From Paracentrotus lividus (lineage: Eukaryota > Echinodermata > Echinoidea > Camarodonta > Echinidae), in the NCBI GenBank assembly GCA_940671915.1, contig CALNVZ010003430.1, positions 15,192,689 to 15,256,688 on the forward strand: a DNA stretch of 64,000 bases, in the 5' to 3' direction. How positions within the stretch are numbered: the first letter of the stretch is position 1; each line of letters starts with the position of its first letter. The position numbers and the translations under genes were made by a program. The notes under the pieces were generated by a model. The model did not search any database and was not told the DNA's origin. It was given only the letters and a program-made list of their open reading frames with translations. This document shows positions 51,201-60,708 of this stretch, one piece after another.

Positions 51201-54200
51201 TATGCTCCTTCAATCTGAGATAGACGACTAGCGGTAAAACAGAGATATGGAGAGATGAGAATGAGGAATAGATAGAAAAACTGGTGGTAAAACAGAGATT
51301 GGGGAAAATGAGAGTGAGGAATAGAAAGGGAGTGACTGGTTGGAATTGTCAGATTTGTGGTTTGGATTTTTCACCTGCTATTTTCTCTGCCTTTTCTCTG
51401 TAATTGACCGCGTGGTAATGCATTTTTCATCTGATGAGTGTGGCTTGTAGAGCGTTTAGACCTTCTTTTCTTCGGGTCATGGCCTTACATGTAGGTGCTG
51501 GAATAGACTATGTTTTAGTTGACGATTCTCAATATCTGGAAAGCGAATGGACATGTCTATTTAGCTATCTGCATGAGAAAGTACATTTTAGTTCTAGATA
51601 TTAGTGCCAATTGCTATTTCATTTGATAGAGAATAATTGAGATAATTCTTTTCTTCAAAAGTGCTTTTTAATGTGAAGGAAGAAATATTGCTTTCTTAAT
51701 ATTATTTTTTTTTAATGTGAAAAGTAATTTCTCATCTTGATTTTATTGGTAATGATTTGTAAAAAATAATCCATGCACATTATCATTGTTTCAGTGGAGT
51801 GTGACCGATTGCAAGTGCTTGAGATGTTTGGATACTGTGAAAATGGAGGGCTTTCTTGTTGTTTTGAGGAGGAAGTTGTTGAAAATGAGTTGCTCATCTG
51901 GCCAACCTGTCGGTGAGAGTGAACCCTAAGTTGTTGTGACAACTGGCTCTCGGTGGAAAATCTGATTGTGATGCCCTCCCTAATTCGCTCCGCTCGCTAG
52001 GGGTCTCTTTGATGCCGTGCCGAACCGGCCCTTCGTCAAAAGCCCTCTCCTGCTCCAGGAAATTGTAGCTAATTTTCACCTCTTGAAACCCAACACCCTT
52101 GCCCTAATTGGCCAGTGACAGTGCCGATCGCGGTTCATTTTCATATCTGTTACCACCCCCTCTCCTTTCTTCTACGGGGTAATAAATATATATTTTTTTA
52201 TCTACTTTCATGCTTTTGTAATTGAAAATGCTTAGACCCATTTTCCAGTTGTAATCAGATTTCCATTCTTATGCTGATTACTGCTAAGTTGTCTGATTAC
52301 CGCATTTGATTGCTAGGATTACATTTTCTCTTATTTCGTCCTCCGAGTTTGATCCTCCTTCGGCTCGGCCAACTTAATTATCCACTTATTTGTTTCACCC
52401 CCACATGGAATACTTCTCCCTTTGAAATCTTTCTTTTGGCATGCTCACAAGATAGTACCAGCTTGCCTTGTAAAAGACTCCCTCTCCTCTTCCTCTCTCT
52501 ATTCATCTTGCTACGCCCTTCTCTCTATCTTCCACCACCAGACACAACCCAGTGGGAGCTAGTCCCAGCTGCCTGGTTGCCTAGGCAACATCATATGCCA
52601 TCTTGTGGCATATTGTTTCTCTTTCTCTTTGCGCCACTTTTTTGTTTGGTTCAATCCATATTTTCTCCCACCAGCTCATCCTCAAAATCTCCATTCTGTA
52701 AAGCTCTAGTATCTTGTGGCATATTCTTCTCCTAATGCCAATTTTCATTTCCAGTTTTATCCACTATTTTCTCTTCTTCGCCTCTTTCACTCTGAATTCC
52801 TTCTTTTGATTTTGTTGCTTATTTTCTCGCCCATTAAAAAAGTTCATATTTTTAGGAAATCTACACCCATCACCTTCCCTCTCATTACACCTAGTCTCAT
52901 ATTACCCCAGTCACGTCATGGGTTAGGGTCTATCATGCTGGGATATGATACAGTCTCTTATATGCACCTGCAGGCTGTCCAACCTCACCATCAAGCTTCA
53001 CTGGCTGGCTGGTTGGCTGGCGGGATTGCTTTTGAAGTTGAACCTTGCCCCAAGGGCATCTCCTTCAGTCCCTCTCTCTTCCTTCCTCTCGCTTTATTTC
53101 TCCACTAGGTCTTACTGTCTGCTTTTTTCGTTCATTGGCGGTCTTCTTCTTCTTCTTCGTCACAAATCCATTTTTGCTCCACTTCACTCCCAATCCTTGA
53201 ATTCTTCTCATTCCATATTTATTCATCACAAGTTTCTCTTTGTTCTCCACTTGTATTGCCGAGGTAGTGATCTTTTATATCACTTGACTTCCTTCAGCAC
53301 CAAATCACCTGCTTCCCTCCTATCTATCTCTTTATTTTCTTTTATTAAAATTTAAAACTTGCCTTGAACGTCTCATCATCCATGCTATTTCCCCCGTCTC
53401 CGGACATCTGTCTCTACCTGGGCACCATGTCTGCTTTCTGTTCAAAGTACAACTATGATCGTATGATAGCAAGGTGATACATCGCTGTAAGGAGTAGGGG
53501 GTTGTTCTTAATTGTCTTTTTGTTGTTGGTGATTCTTTCTCTTAATTTCACCTGTTCCTTGTAAGTTGTTCTGTTTTTCATCAGGGTGAAATTCCCTTTC
53601 TATCATTCACCTGTAGTTCTTTAGGTATCTCTTAATCGGGTCTGTCGTCACCATCCCCTCTCCACATCTGCCTCCAATATTACCCATTTACAGTGACTCA
53701 CCTTTTAGTTCTCTTATTCTTTGCCTCTGCTCTTCATCTCAGCCTTTCTCTTTCCCTATCAGCCTCTCTCTCTCTCTACCCTTCTTGTTTAGTTTATCTC
53801 CCTTTTATTTCCACCATTTTATTTTTTTTCACACCTGTCTCAACACCTATTATCTTTCACTTTATTACTTTCTCCTTGTCATCTCTCTATCTTTTCCACC
53901 TCCCTTTCTCTCTGGTAACATTCTCTCTCCATTTCTCTCTCTTTTGAATCCTCTCTAACCCTCCATTTCTAACTCACTCTCGACTCACGATCTCTCTCTC
54001 TCTATTTTCTTTCTTCAATGTTTCACTCCTCTCACCTGGGCAGGTAAGCCCCTTGGGTGGTAGCCAAATATGAGCCCTTAGCCTCATCCATTTCACCTTA
54101 CTTTAAATTGGCTTCACAGGATGGGGCCCATCCCAGCCAATGTCATTAAGGTAGAGAGTCTTGAATTAAGTGGCGCGATGCAGACGTCTTCCAGTTCTAA

Positions 54201-54546
54201 CCTCGTATGTGGGGGGGGGGGGGTGTCTAATACTCTTACCTGCTGGTGGTTATGTATTCTCAAAGAGCTGTCTGAGATGAATGTATATAATCATCTCATA
54301 TCAGTATTGGAAAATTCCATTGATAAAAATTGTGATAGATTATTATCACTTATCCCTGTGAAAACACCTTTTTAACAATTTGTATCATTTCCTTTTTTCT
54401 TTTTCTTATGCAGGTATACTTTCAAGATGCCCAGCACCGAGTTTGAGTCAGGAGTCGTTCATCAGATCCTCGTCGATGACGATGCCGTGCTCCCTCTCTA
54501 TGAAGGAAAAGTTGTAGGCAAGGTAGAACCTGTGGATGATCACTGA
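24351..54546 (+). CDS. axin: Axin, destruction-complex scaffold (whole gene, 10 coding exons)
   Basis: The spliced coding sequence joins 24351-25183, 31357-31506, 35489-35597, 39171-39302, 39733-40214, 40589-40729, 41079-41312, 41723-41878, 42456-42656 and 54414-54546. It totals 2,571 nt, or 856 residues plus stop, close to human AXIN1 (about 860). All borders are GT-AG and all phases agree. Axin holds APC, GSK3, CK1 and beta-catenin together in the cytoplasm so that beta-catenin is phosphorylated and destroyed; Wnt signalling through Dishevelled disables it. Visible parts in order: tankyrase-binding RPPVPGEE (20-27) and [12 protein letters not shown] domain (about 90-211, APC binding), GSK3-binding helix (about 375-392), beta-catenin-binding helix (about 439-452), WIREG segment, and DIX domain (about 773-856). 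No frameshift or missing domain was seen. Invertebrates usually have one Axin, so I do not choose between AXIN1 and AXIN2. Confidence 0.97.
28291..28311. repeat. Poly-G run in Axin intron 1
   Basis: 21 consecutive G on the plus strand, followed shortly by an A run. Confidence 0.9.
30785..31222 (+). mobile_element. 3' remnant of a CR1/L2-type LINE
   Basis: The frame ending at the TAA at 30,897-30,899 reads [19 protein letters not shown] and then [15 protein letters not shown]. This is the conserved C-terminal tail of reverse-transcriptase ORF2 proteins in CR1/L2-like LINEs (pattern AAPxLWNxLPxxIR ... FKxxLKTxLF). About 290 bp of 3' sequence follows, and the element closes with GGCGCTATACAAATGC and a short (ATT)n tail. 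It is 5'-truncated, as is usual for LINE copies, and lies in the same orientation as Axin. Confidence 0.8.
31357..31506 (+). CDS. axin: Axin coding exon 2
   Basis: 50 codons. The acceptor is TTTTGCAG and the donor is AGTGT|GTAAGT. Encodes the conserved [19 protein letters not shown] stretch, nearly identical in vertebrate axins between the RGS domain and the GSK3-binding region. The exon is 150 nt and starts and ends in the same phase, so skipping it would keep the frame. Confidence 0.97.
31507..35488 (+). other. Axin intron 2
   Basis: 4.0 kb. It includes CT-rich tracts (about 32,580-32,870 and 33,380-33,500) and a GA-rich patch near 32,070-32,110 and 32,300. No gene or clear mobile element was recognised. 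The long frames at 33,000-33,660 are low-complexity. Confidence 0.85.
35489..35597 (+). CDS. axin: Axin coding exon 3
   Basis: Encodes a basic segment ([15 protein letters not shown], then [11 protein letters not shown]), which aligns with vertebrate VDGIPPYRIRKQHRRE and NGRVPLPHIPR. The acceptor is TTTTGCAG and the donor is CCG|GTAAAT. It ends exactly on a codon boundary (residue 364). Confidence 0.95.
35598..39170 (+). other. Axin intron 3
   Basis: 3.6 kb with no gene seen. A short ACCCTGACCCTAACCCTAAA string near 39,043-39,062 looks like telomere repeat but is only about three units. It ends with the pyrimidine-rich acceptor TCTTCTTAACAG. Confidence 0.85.
39171..39302 (+). CDS. axin: Axin coding exon 4: GSK3-binding helix
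   Basis: 44 codons, phase 0 at both ends. [20 protein letters not shown] (about 375-394) aligns with the amphipathic helix of vertebrate Axin ([20 protein letters not shown]) that sits in a groove on the C-lobe of GSK3. The remainder is a charged helix. In-frame skipping of this one exon would remove GSK3 binding and nothing else. Confidence 0.96.
39733..40214 (+). CDS. axin: Axin coding exon 5: beta-catenin-binding region
   Basis: Encodes residues 409 to about 569. [15 protein letters not shown] (about 438-452) matches the helix (ENPESILDEHVQRVL) that lies on beta-catenin armadillo repeats, followed by the conserved PRSRSPDHH. The rest is Ser-, His- and Lys-rich and poorly conserved, with [12 protein letters not shown] as a basic patch. 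The acceptor is TTTGTACAG and the donor is GAAAA|GTAAGT, leaving two bases. Confidence 0.96.
40589..40729 (+). CDS. axin: Axin coding exon 6
   Basis: 47 codons. [18 protein letters not shown] aligns with the vertebrate segment KIMQWIIEGEKEISRH, followed by a His/Arg/Met-rich stretch. The acceptor is TTATCCCACCAG and the donor is CCTCA|GTAAGT. The length is a multiple of three. Confidence 0.94.
41079..41312 (+). CDS. axin: Axin coding exon 7
   Basis: 78 codons. [19 protein letters not shown] followed by [10 protein letters not shown] matches vertebrate HLFIQDPTMPPHPAPNPLT and QLEEARRRLE, a conserved block before the DIX domain. The acceptor is GCTTCCACAG and the donor is TCTAG|GTGAGT. In-frame cassette. 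Confidence 0.95.
41723..41878 (+). CDS. axin: Axin coding exon 8 (linker, possible cassette)
   Basis: 52 codons of low-conservation Ser/Met/Pro/Thr-rich linker ([18 protein letters not shown], ending LSRPPTTGG). The acceptor is CGTATTTCCAG and the donor is AGG|GTAAGT. It is 156 nt and in phase with both neighbours. Vertebrate AXIN1 has an alternatively spliced 36-residue exon just before the DIX domain, so this exon is the natural candidate for similar skipping. Confidence 0.92.
42456..42656 (+). CDS. axin: Axin coding exon 9: first part of DIX domain
   Basis: 67 codons: a serine-rich linker, then DIX from about residue 773 with [16 protein letters not shown] and [19 protein letters not shown] domains polymerise head to tail and let Axin bind Dishevelled. 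The YY, PIPYRT and QFK positions match vertebrate axin DIX. The acceptor is CTCTCCTCCAG and the donor is ACAG|GTAAGA. Confidence 0.97.
42677..42830. mobile_element. About 155-bp hairpin MITE
   Basis: The left half (AAAGAGTTACTATTATAGTA, then ACTTTGCCATCAATGGTA) and the right half (TTACCATCGATTGTTGCAAA, then GACTATAATAGTAACAACTC) pair along about 45 bp with a few mismatches and small gaps around a short central loop. It begins about 20 bp after the exon 9 donor. No target duplication was confirmed. Confidence 0.75.
43157..43968. mobile_element. 812-bp TIR transposon with 6-bp target duplication
   Basis: Termini CAGGGCACGACAAA and TTTTTTTGTAGCGGCCTG are imperfect inverted repeats that continue into paired CACTTGCCC/GGGCAAGTG blocks over about 45 bp. 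The flanks are TGTATG on both sides (43,151-43,156 and 43,969-43,974), a perfect 6-bp duplication. GGGCAAGTG or its complement recurs many times inside, and there is a (TTTTTG)n patch near 43,735. No transposase frame is visible; it is non-autonomous. The superfamily is uncertain. Confidence 0.88.
45221..45292. repeat. (CT)n microsatellite and poly-C run
   Basis: (TC)n spans 45,221-45,257 and a run of 16 C spans 45,277-45,292, inside Axin intron 9. Confidence 0.9.
48909..49710. mobile_element. About 800-bp TIR element carrying three palindromes
   Basis: The left end (ATATGGGTATGGCCATCGGG, 48,909 on) and right end (CGATGGCCATACCCATAT, to 49,710) are inverted over 25-26 bp with a single-base indel. 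Inside, three inverted repeats built on CTACGTGACATGGAC lie at 49,082-49,121, 49,270-49,344 and 49,494-49,530. No coding frame above about 66 codons is present. The target duplication is ambiguous because the ends are self-complementary (ATAT). Confidence 0.8.
52300..54060. repeat. Pyrimidine-rich tract late in Axin intron 9
   Basis: About 1.7 kb with strong C/T bias on the plus strand and patches of CTCTCT. The 130-141-codon open frames here are leucine/serine/phenylalanine low-complexity and are not believed to be genes. Confidence 0.8.
54414..54546 (+). CDS. axin: Axin coding exon 10: end of DIX domain and stop
   Basis: Encodes [20 protein letters not shown] and then [23 protein letters not shown], ending in TGA at 54,544-54,546. 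It matches the vertebrate DIX C terminus (FDCGVVFEEV, DEAVLPVFEEKIIGKVEKVD). It adds a three-residue DDH extension at the end compared with human AXIN1. Confidence 0.97.
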
Positions 54547-54557
54547 GCAGCATCACC

Positions 54558-54944
54558 ATTGCCATAGCAACCCATCCCATCCCTGCAAGATGCGATCCAA
54601 TGTGGATATATACTCCTGCTTACTTATCAACAAGATGGACGGCTAAGAGCTAACTAACTTGAGCAGTACTCATTTCTTCATCGGTAGTCACTGTGGATGC
54701 CATCATATTGCTATGGTAACCATTGGGATGGAGACCCTATCATCAACTCTGAAGCTCGGTAACCAAGATGGACTTGGGAGACTTTTTAAAACTCTTTGTT
54801 TTCTACTTCAAAACTTATGAAGCAAGATTTATAGTAATAAAAACTTTTATATGTGATGATGTGTATCACCATAGTAACCTTCTCAGGCAGAATTAAATGA
54901 CAACAAATTATCATCCTCTTCATTCTCTCAGTAACCATGGCAAC
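54558..54944. promoter_or_regulatory. Four X-box-like palindromes after the Axin stop
   Basis: ATTGCCATAGCAAC (54,558), ATTGCTATGGTAAC (54,707), ATCACCATAGTAAC (54,865) and GTAACCATGGCAAC (54,931) share the pattern RTNRCY-AT-RGYAAC. The last fits the RFX X-box consensus GTNRCC-N(0-3)-RGYAAC exactly; the others differ at the first base, and the second also at the sixth. They could act as DNA sites or as short RNA stem motifs in the 3'UTR. Confidence 0.5.
54836..54841 (+). terminator. Early polyadenylation signal AATAAA
   Basis: The first canonical signal after the stop, with a GT-rich stretch 10-25 nt downstream. It would give a 3'UTR of about 0.3 kb. Confidence 0.4.
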
Positions 54945-57900
54945 GGATGAAATCCTTTTATTATGTGTCCAGTGTTTAACCTTTTTAGCTTCAGAGGGGT
55001 TGGGAGATCAGTTTGGGCCATTCAATGCTAACTTTTTGGTTAGACGCACAGTTTTTACATGTTACATATTGGTGCAGTTTCATATGTTCACAACACTGCT
55101 GAAAAGTGAAGGATAAAAGGACTTCAAGGTAGTAATGTATTCTTCTTACAATTAAAAAAAAAAAAAAAATTGATAACAACGCATCAGGATAGCAAAATTA
55201 ATGGTATCTTCTTACTAGAAACTGCAAGAGAATAAATCATGGTATAAAGAAAAGTAGTAAAGATTTCAAATGTCAGGATGTGCACCATCTTTGCAGAGTC
55301 ACACTGAAAAACCTCAATTCTAGTAACTTGTTCAAAACTGGTAATTTGTTTGATTTGTAACAATTGAGGAATGAGCATTAATATGCCCCAAAAGGAAGAC
55401 ATGTATATGTACCATATCACTCATTATTTCCATTTTGCATTCAGGTTGAAACTATCATCTTAAAGTATTTGTCATTGGTGATCATCACAAATCTACCTTC
55501 ATTCTATGTCAGCAAATAGAGTATGATTTGTGATATTTCCCTTTAAAAATGTACATCTCAAAACCATCCTACCTCAGACTGTTGTTATTGTTTTATTAAT
55601 TTTTAGGTCTTTAAAAAACAAAATATCATTGTGGATATTTTGTTGTCAGGCTGCGTTTTTACAACATTTATAAAGTACTACGTTCTTATTTTGATTTGTG
55701 CATGCATTTTTGGTTTCTTTTCACCAGTGTTTCAAAATGAGGCCGTTATTTTGTTGCTTCCCTTTATTACAATTTTTGATATTGTCATATGATTTGTTGT
55801 TAGACAGAATTCGATAATGAATGGGTTAAATTAGAGATCATTTGGATCAATAACTTTACCATTGCAAAATAAAACTCTGTAATTGGTATGTGGCAAAAAT
55901 TTGTATTTGTTACTAAAATCTGAAGGGAATATGAAAACACATCCAAAAAGTACAGATTTGTGCCTAATGGTTCTTGAAATTTACAGATTTCTACTCTGGA
56001 AAATAGGGGAATTTTGACAATAAAATGTTAAAACCTGGCACCTGCAAACCGGTACACAATTGCAAGGTGATTATGATATACCCTTCCCACTGTACTCCTT
56101 ATTGTTGGATTATGTGGATATTGTAAAGCCAAAAGAACTGCCTCGTCATAACGAAGTGTCGTATCTGCTCATGATAACATTAGTAGACTGTATCTCTTAT
56201 CAGCTGTGGTTTAGGCCACACATGGAATCGAAATGATTTGAAACAATCTAATAATGACAGAAAATTTGTTTTCATACATTTTTATTCACTTAATGCTCAA
56301 AAGTATAAATACATATTAAAATGCCAAAAGAGTCTGATGAAAATATTATGCAAACTGAGTAATGAGCAAATAGTGTTCCGAAAAACTAGGTAGTGGATAA
56401 AGAGTTACGGTTTTTGCCCCTCATTACCATCAATGCTTTGTAACTTTTTTTTATATTTAGCTGATTCAAATAACAAATCTAAATGCATTGTAAAGATTTT
56501 AGAATAAATTCAAACCAGTTTCCGTCGAGTTGATATTGCAAATCCAGATCTCAAGCTTGGCTTGAATACCCTTCTTCTTCCTGTTAGTTATACCACATTT
56601 ATGCCTTTACAAGTCTGAATATTTTTGAAGAACTTTTTTAAACGTTTTATATACACATATTTATAAAACAAAATTAGAATCATGCCAACAAGTGATTTTG
56701 CTCCCATTATGATGTTAGCGTCTTCAAAATATTTCCTATAGGTTAGAAGTTTTGTGTAGTGAACTTATTGTGCACGGTTAACTGCACACTACACTATGCC
56801 AAGAGATGCACATGTAAACAACAGATATGAATGTACAGCATCATTACGCAAATGTTCTAACTTTTAGGAGATTTTTGAATAGGCAAACCACCTCGGTCCT
56901 TAAAGGGTAAAATCAGACCTATCATTTCTATGAAATGCAGTAGATGATAAATCTTCAGTTTAATGTAATATTTAAGATGGTGAAGAAGAAAACATTTTTG
57001 TACCAACTTTGTATTCAGCAGTGATGACCATAGATTATGACAAACTGCTTCTTATTTATGGGGATTTTTTTTTTTTTTTTTTTAAATATCCGTATATATA
57101 TCGGGCAAGGTGATCCATTTCCTCTTGATATCTGCATCCGTATTTTTCTCTGAAAATTTTCAATTATTCAAAAGTCTATGTCCTATAGGAAAAGTTCAGG
57201 AAATCCCCAGTAAATATGTTATTTATTCTCTTGAAATTGTACTAGCAAATGTAATTTTTGTGTGTAATTTTTTTGCCAACTAAAATGCCCATTGCAAACA
57301 CAGTAACAAAACATTAGTTTTGCCAAACCTTTCTGGCATGCAATTATGTAATACTTGAAAAGAAATTTTTTTAATGAATATGATAATATTTTTTAAAAGA
57401 TGAATTAAATTATTTTTATGTGTCTGGGAAGGAAATGTGCCAAAACTGATTATTGAATGATGTTGAAAACTTTAAATTGTTTGATTAGTTTGGAAATAGG
57501 AAGGAGCATGATCATCTTCTTAATAAGTCTTGAAAGAAATATTCAAAATTGTCTTCAGAAACGATTCAGTTAAAATGACCCACATGTTTCCCTGCAGTTG
57601 AGAGTAGTAAGTATCAAAACTCTTTGTACTAGTTGTTTTTTGTTTGTTCCGAAGGTGAACATAATGAATGATCCTAATTTATAGTTAATGAAGGGAGATT
57701 AAATGTAACAGAATATATCAATATTACTTGCATCCTATAATTACCTGATGCATATTTAAGAGATTGGGTTTTGTCATCGTCATAGTAATTTATTGTATCT
57801 CTAACCTCAAACTATAGCATGTGCTAAGCCATTGTGTATATTTTCTGTTTCTAATGACTTGTTTTTTTATTTTGATATGTTAGGTTATGCCAAAACTTTT

Positions 57901-58139
57901 CATAATTATAAATTTTCTTCTTCTGTATTATTCTATGATGAAAATATGCCAACAATGTACAATCTACAACGATATTGACTCTGTACTTGTACTACATTTT
58001 TGTACCGGTCATTTGTGATATGCATAAATAAATAGATAAAAGGCATAATTTTTTTCATCACATTTTTAAGAAAACTTGTCAAGGAAACATGATGTTATCT
58101 TGGGAGTAAATGCCTAACTATGATATCTGTATACATGTA

Positions 58140-58145
58140 AATAAA
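58140..58145 (+). terminator. Late polyadenylation signal AATAAA
   Basis: A canonical signal with T/GT-rich sequence after it (TTGTATATTGTTG near 58,196). Another lies at 58,027. These are the last good signals before the purine-rich spacer. Confidence 0.4.
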
Positions 58146-58299
58146 GATGACTATTAAATGTGCTATATTTTTAAGCATTACACAAAGTAAAACTATTTGT
58201 ATATTGTTGTCAATTTGAAATGTGTCTTAGAGTAAGTGTGGACTAGGGTATTTTTGTGTGAAAGGATGTATTTACCCAAGTGAATGTTGCATAAAGAGC

Positions 58300-58303
58300 G
58301 AGG

Positions 58304-58342
<39 letters not shown>

Positions 58343-58440
58343 AGAGAGAGAGAGAGAGAGAACAGAGAGAACAGAGAGAGAGACCAGACGGACAGACAGA
58401 CAGACAGAGAGGGAGAGAGAGAGAGAGAAAGACTTGAGAA
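58300..58440. repeat. (GA)n and (CAGA)n microsatellite
   Basis: A purine tract with a near-pure (GA)n at about 58,308-58,338 and a GACAGACAGACAGACAGA patch near 58,390-58,407. Confidence 0.9.
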
Positions 58441-59089
58441 GGAAAGGTGAAGGGGAAGGTTTAGGGAAGTGAACATTTGTGAAAGTGGTGAAAAATGAAA
58501 GTTAAAACGTACAAGATGACAGCCTCGCTCTAAGGCGATGTGTTGCATCGGTTTTCATAATGTGGCCCAAATAATATTGAAGAGAATACGGTTCAAAAGT
58601 CTTTGTTACATTATTTCAAAATGTGGGGAAAAACACTTATGGCTTTATCTTTATTGCTCTTCATGACATTATCTCTCTTCATATTATATAGGCTAAGATA
58701 TATATTCAGAATTTCGTGGTGCATACTACAGAAAATTGTATACCCATTTAGTAATATATATTCACACCAATATCTCACATATATCACAGACAATCCCTGC
58801 CTATACACAATATAAATAGATCGCAGAGCTTTTGTGAGAGTGGGGGTAGGGGGAGCTTAAGCCCTCTCTAGCCCCAGGCCCCTGATATACACCACAATTA
58901 TGTGGGTCTCATCATTTCAAAACTCAAATTTACCCCCCTGAACCCGTCTTTTCGTTGTTTTCCCGAATTCTCATTATTCGCAATAGCAAAGATGGCGCCA
59001 TTCCAGATTGTAAGGTCGTCCTGCAACTTCAATTTCCCGTCAAAGTTCGCTATTTCAGGATTCTAATGGGGAGAGAGGGTATATAGGGA

Positions 59090-59480
59090 GGGAGGGGGGG
59101 GTGGGATTGGAGCAAGAAGTGTGTTCCATTTTTTGGGGAGGGGAACATGCCCATTGATAAAACAATATTAATTTGCAAATCTCAGCGCGTAGGATGGAAG
59201 ATCGCCGGAGTAAAAAAAAAAAAAAAAAAAAAAAGCGGGGGGGGGGGGGGGAGGAGATGGAGGAGCGAGGTCTATAGGATTGAAAAGGAGGGAAATGAGG
59301 AGGAGAAGGCGCAGAAGCAGCAAAAGGAGCAAAGGAGCAAAAGAGAAGGAGGAACGAAGGAGGAATGAGGGGGGGTGTTCTAGAGAAGGAGGAGAGGAAG
59401 TTGAGGGTGAGAGAGATGAGGAAGTAGAGCAGGAGCATAGGAGGAGAGGAAAAAGAGGAGGGAATGGGAATGATGGGAAC
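59090..59480. repeat. Purine-rich tract with A and G homopolymers
   Basis: Includes about 20 A near 59,213-59,234 and about 14 G near 59,237-59,251, then a long GGA/GAA-rich stretch. The arginine/glutamate-rich and serine/proline-rich frames on the two strands are composition artefacts. Confidence 0.85.
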
Positions 59481-59751
59481 AGGGAAGGTGTCACACCTTC
59501 AGTGATGGGAGGGATATTTTGTATAAAGACCTCTCTGAGAAGGTGGGATTCTGAGAAAGGAATATTAAACTATTTTGGAAAAAGAGTTATTTTTGATATC
59601 ATTAAAGTTGTCAATCATCATGATGGAATCTGTGCATGGTCTGTATCTCACGTTATTTGGGTTTTATTTAAGAAGAAAAAAGGACACACCCCTAGTGAGC
59701 CTGAATTTAGATTTTTTTACTTTCATCTGAGTTTAGTTTAAAAACTGGATA

Positions 59752-60155
59752 CAGTGGCGGATACAGGATTTTGAAATACGGGGGCGCATCCCTAAAATTT
59801 GACAAAATAGGGGACGCAGGCGAAAATATTCTGATTTTAATATGTAGGGGGGGTCCGTTATCCGGGACACTTAACGCAGATAAAGACATCATCTTATGCT
59901 CTGGATTTATTCAAAATTTGTGCATCGTAAATAGGCCGCAAAAAATATTTTGTGATATTGTGCTTTGTTATATTGTCTGGGTATTATTTTCAATTGAAGA
60001 AATATTGATCACAAAGGTTCTAAAATTGGCGTCTTGTCCGGACAAACAACCCGTCCGGACATACAACAACCGGGTATACAGTAAATGAGTGGTTTTCAAA
60101 TTATAGAGGGGGCGCGGGCGCACGTCCCCTGCGCCCCCGCCTGGATCCGCCACTG
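59752..60155. mobile_element. Complete 404-bp MITE with TIRs and 5-bp duplication
   Basis: Starts CAGTGGCGGATACAGG and ends CCTGGATCCGCCACTG, inverted with one mismatch, and continues into G-rich and C-rich arms (GGGGGCGCATCCC; GCGCCCCCG). GGATA flanks both sides (59,747-59,751 and 60,156-60,160). Same family as the 9,257 element and same duplication length. It ends about 50 bp before the proposed SLC5 promoter. Confidence 0.88.
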
Positions 60156-60181
60156 GGATATCAATCGAAAACAGCTAAACA

Positions 60182-60240
60182 GCATGCGCATGCAGTGATA
60201 GTGCTCTATATACCAGCAGGCGATTGGTCTGGAAAATAGA
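60182..60240 (+). promoter_or_regulatory. Candidate promoter of the SLC5-type gene
   Basis: A perfect palindrome GCATGCGCATGC (60,182-60,193) resembles the NRF-1 site (P3A2 is the sea-urchin relative). CTATATACC (60,206-60,214) is a TATA-like box, followed by an inverted CCAAT word GATTGG near 60,222. A start site near 60,235-60,240 would leave a 5'UTR of about 65 nt before the ATG at 60,305. Inferred from sequence only. Confidence 0.4.
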
Positions 60241-60304
60241 CTAAGCAAGTGGAGCAGAAAAAAACATTTTTTTGTCCGGGTTGTGTTGTTTGTCAGAATT
60301 CATC

Positions 60305-60395
60305 ATGGAAACTCGAAAATTTGTGGCCCTCTTATCAGTGGTTGTCATCTTAACACTGTCAGTTCTTGAATTCTTACCTATACTCGAATCTTCAG
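60305..60395 (+). CDS. Possible first coding exon (signal-peptide-like) of SLC5 gene
   Basis: Reads METRKFVALLSVVVILTLSV and continues LEFLPILESS, with the shape of a signal peptide: a basic start, then a hydrophobic core. The donor is CAG|GTCAGG, leaving one base. Joining it to the acceptor at 63,216/63,217 makes GAT and continues exactly in the frame of the SLC5 exon. Joining it to the nearer acceptor at 60,636 gives a stop after eight codons. The N terminus of SLC5 proteins is extracellular, so a cleaved leader is topologically possible, but it is not typical of the family. The alternative start is Met at 63,222. Confidence 0.4.
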
Positions 60396-60689
60396 GTCAG
60401 GATAAGTATTTCCATTAATATTTAGAATCTACCTGTTGAATTTGTATTAGTATATATCTACACTGCGCAACATATTGTACAGTCCCATTCGTTCGAAACA
60501 ATGTAACGTTAGAGGTCTAACGTTAGATCTCTAATGTTAATGTGTATATTTTACATTATTGTCGCATTGTTGTCCTTTTTTGGGTTAATCTTCTCTGAAG
60601 CAACGTTTTGTATGATGTTAACTCACTGTGTTGCAGCTTTGAGGAGGATGTACAGCAGATGAGATGGGAGGGAAATAAACCGACCAGCC

Positions 60690-60708
60690 CCCGTCGCGAA
60701 GCGACGGG
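60690..60708. repeat. GC hairpin CCCGTCGC-GAA-GCGACGGG
   Basis: A perfect 8-bp stem with a GAA loop. The core GCGAAGC is a known unusually stable DNA mini-hairpin. It is preceded by CAGCCC, like the larger hairpin at 61,994. Confidence 0.85.

Larger units (their letters stand above)
42657..54413 (+). other. Axin intron 9
   Basis: 11.8 kb, the longest intron, splitting the DIX domain. It carries the hairpin element at 42,677, the 812-bp element at 43,157, the palindrome-bearing element at 48,909, a (CT)n plus poly-C patch near 45.2 kb and a long pyrimidine-rich tract near 52.3-54.0 kb. It ends with CTTTTTCTTATGCAG. No nested gene was recognised. Confidence 0.9.
54547..58165 (+). other. Axin 3'UTR (proposed extent)
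   Basis: AT-rich sequence with no further coding frame. Several AATAAA signals would give alternative ends: an early one at 54,836-54,841, followed by GT-rich TATGTGATGATGTGTA, and late ones at 58,027-58,032 and 58,140-58,145. The last overlaps TGTAAATA (58,136-58,143), a match to the Pumilio site. The downstream limit is inferred from the last signal. Confidence 0.5.

Noticed and set aside
52310..53355. Overlapping 130-141-codon frames late in Axin intron 9
   Set aside because: Pyrimidine-rich composition gives leucine/serine/phenylalanine-rich translations without motifs.
59090..59741. Arg/Glu-rich 153-codon frame and the opposite Ser/Pro-rich frames
   Set aside because: They are composition artefacts of a purine-rich tract with long A and G homopolymers.
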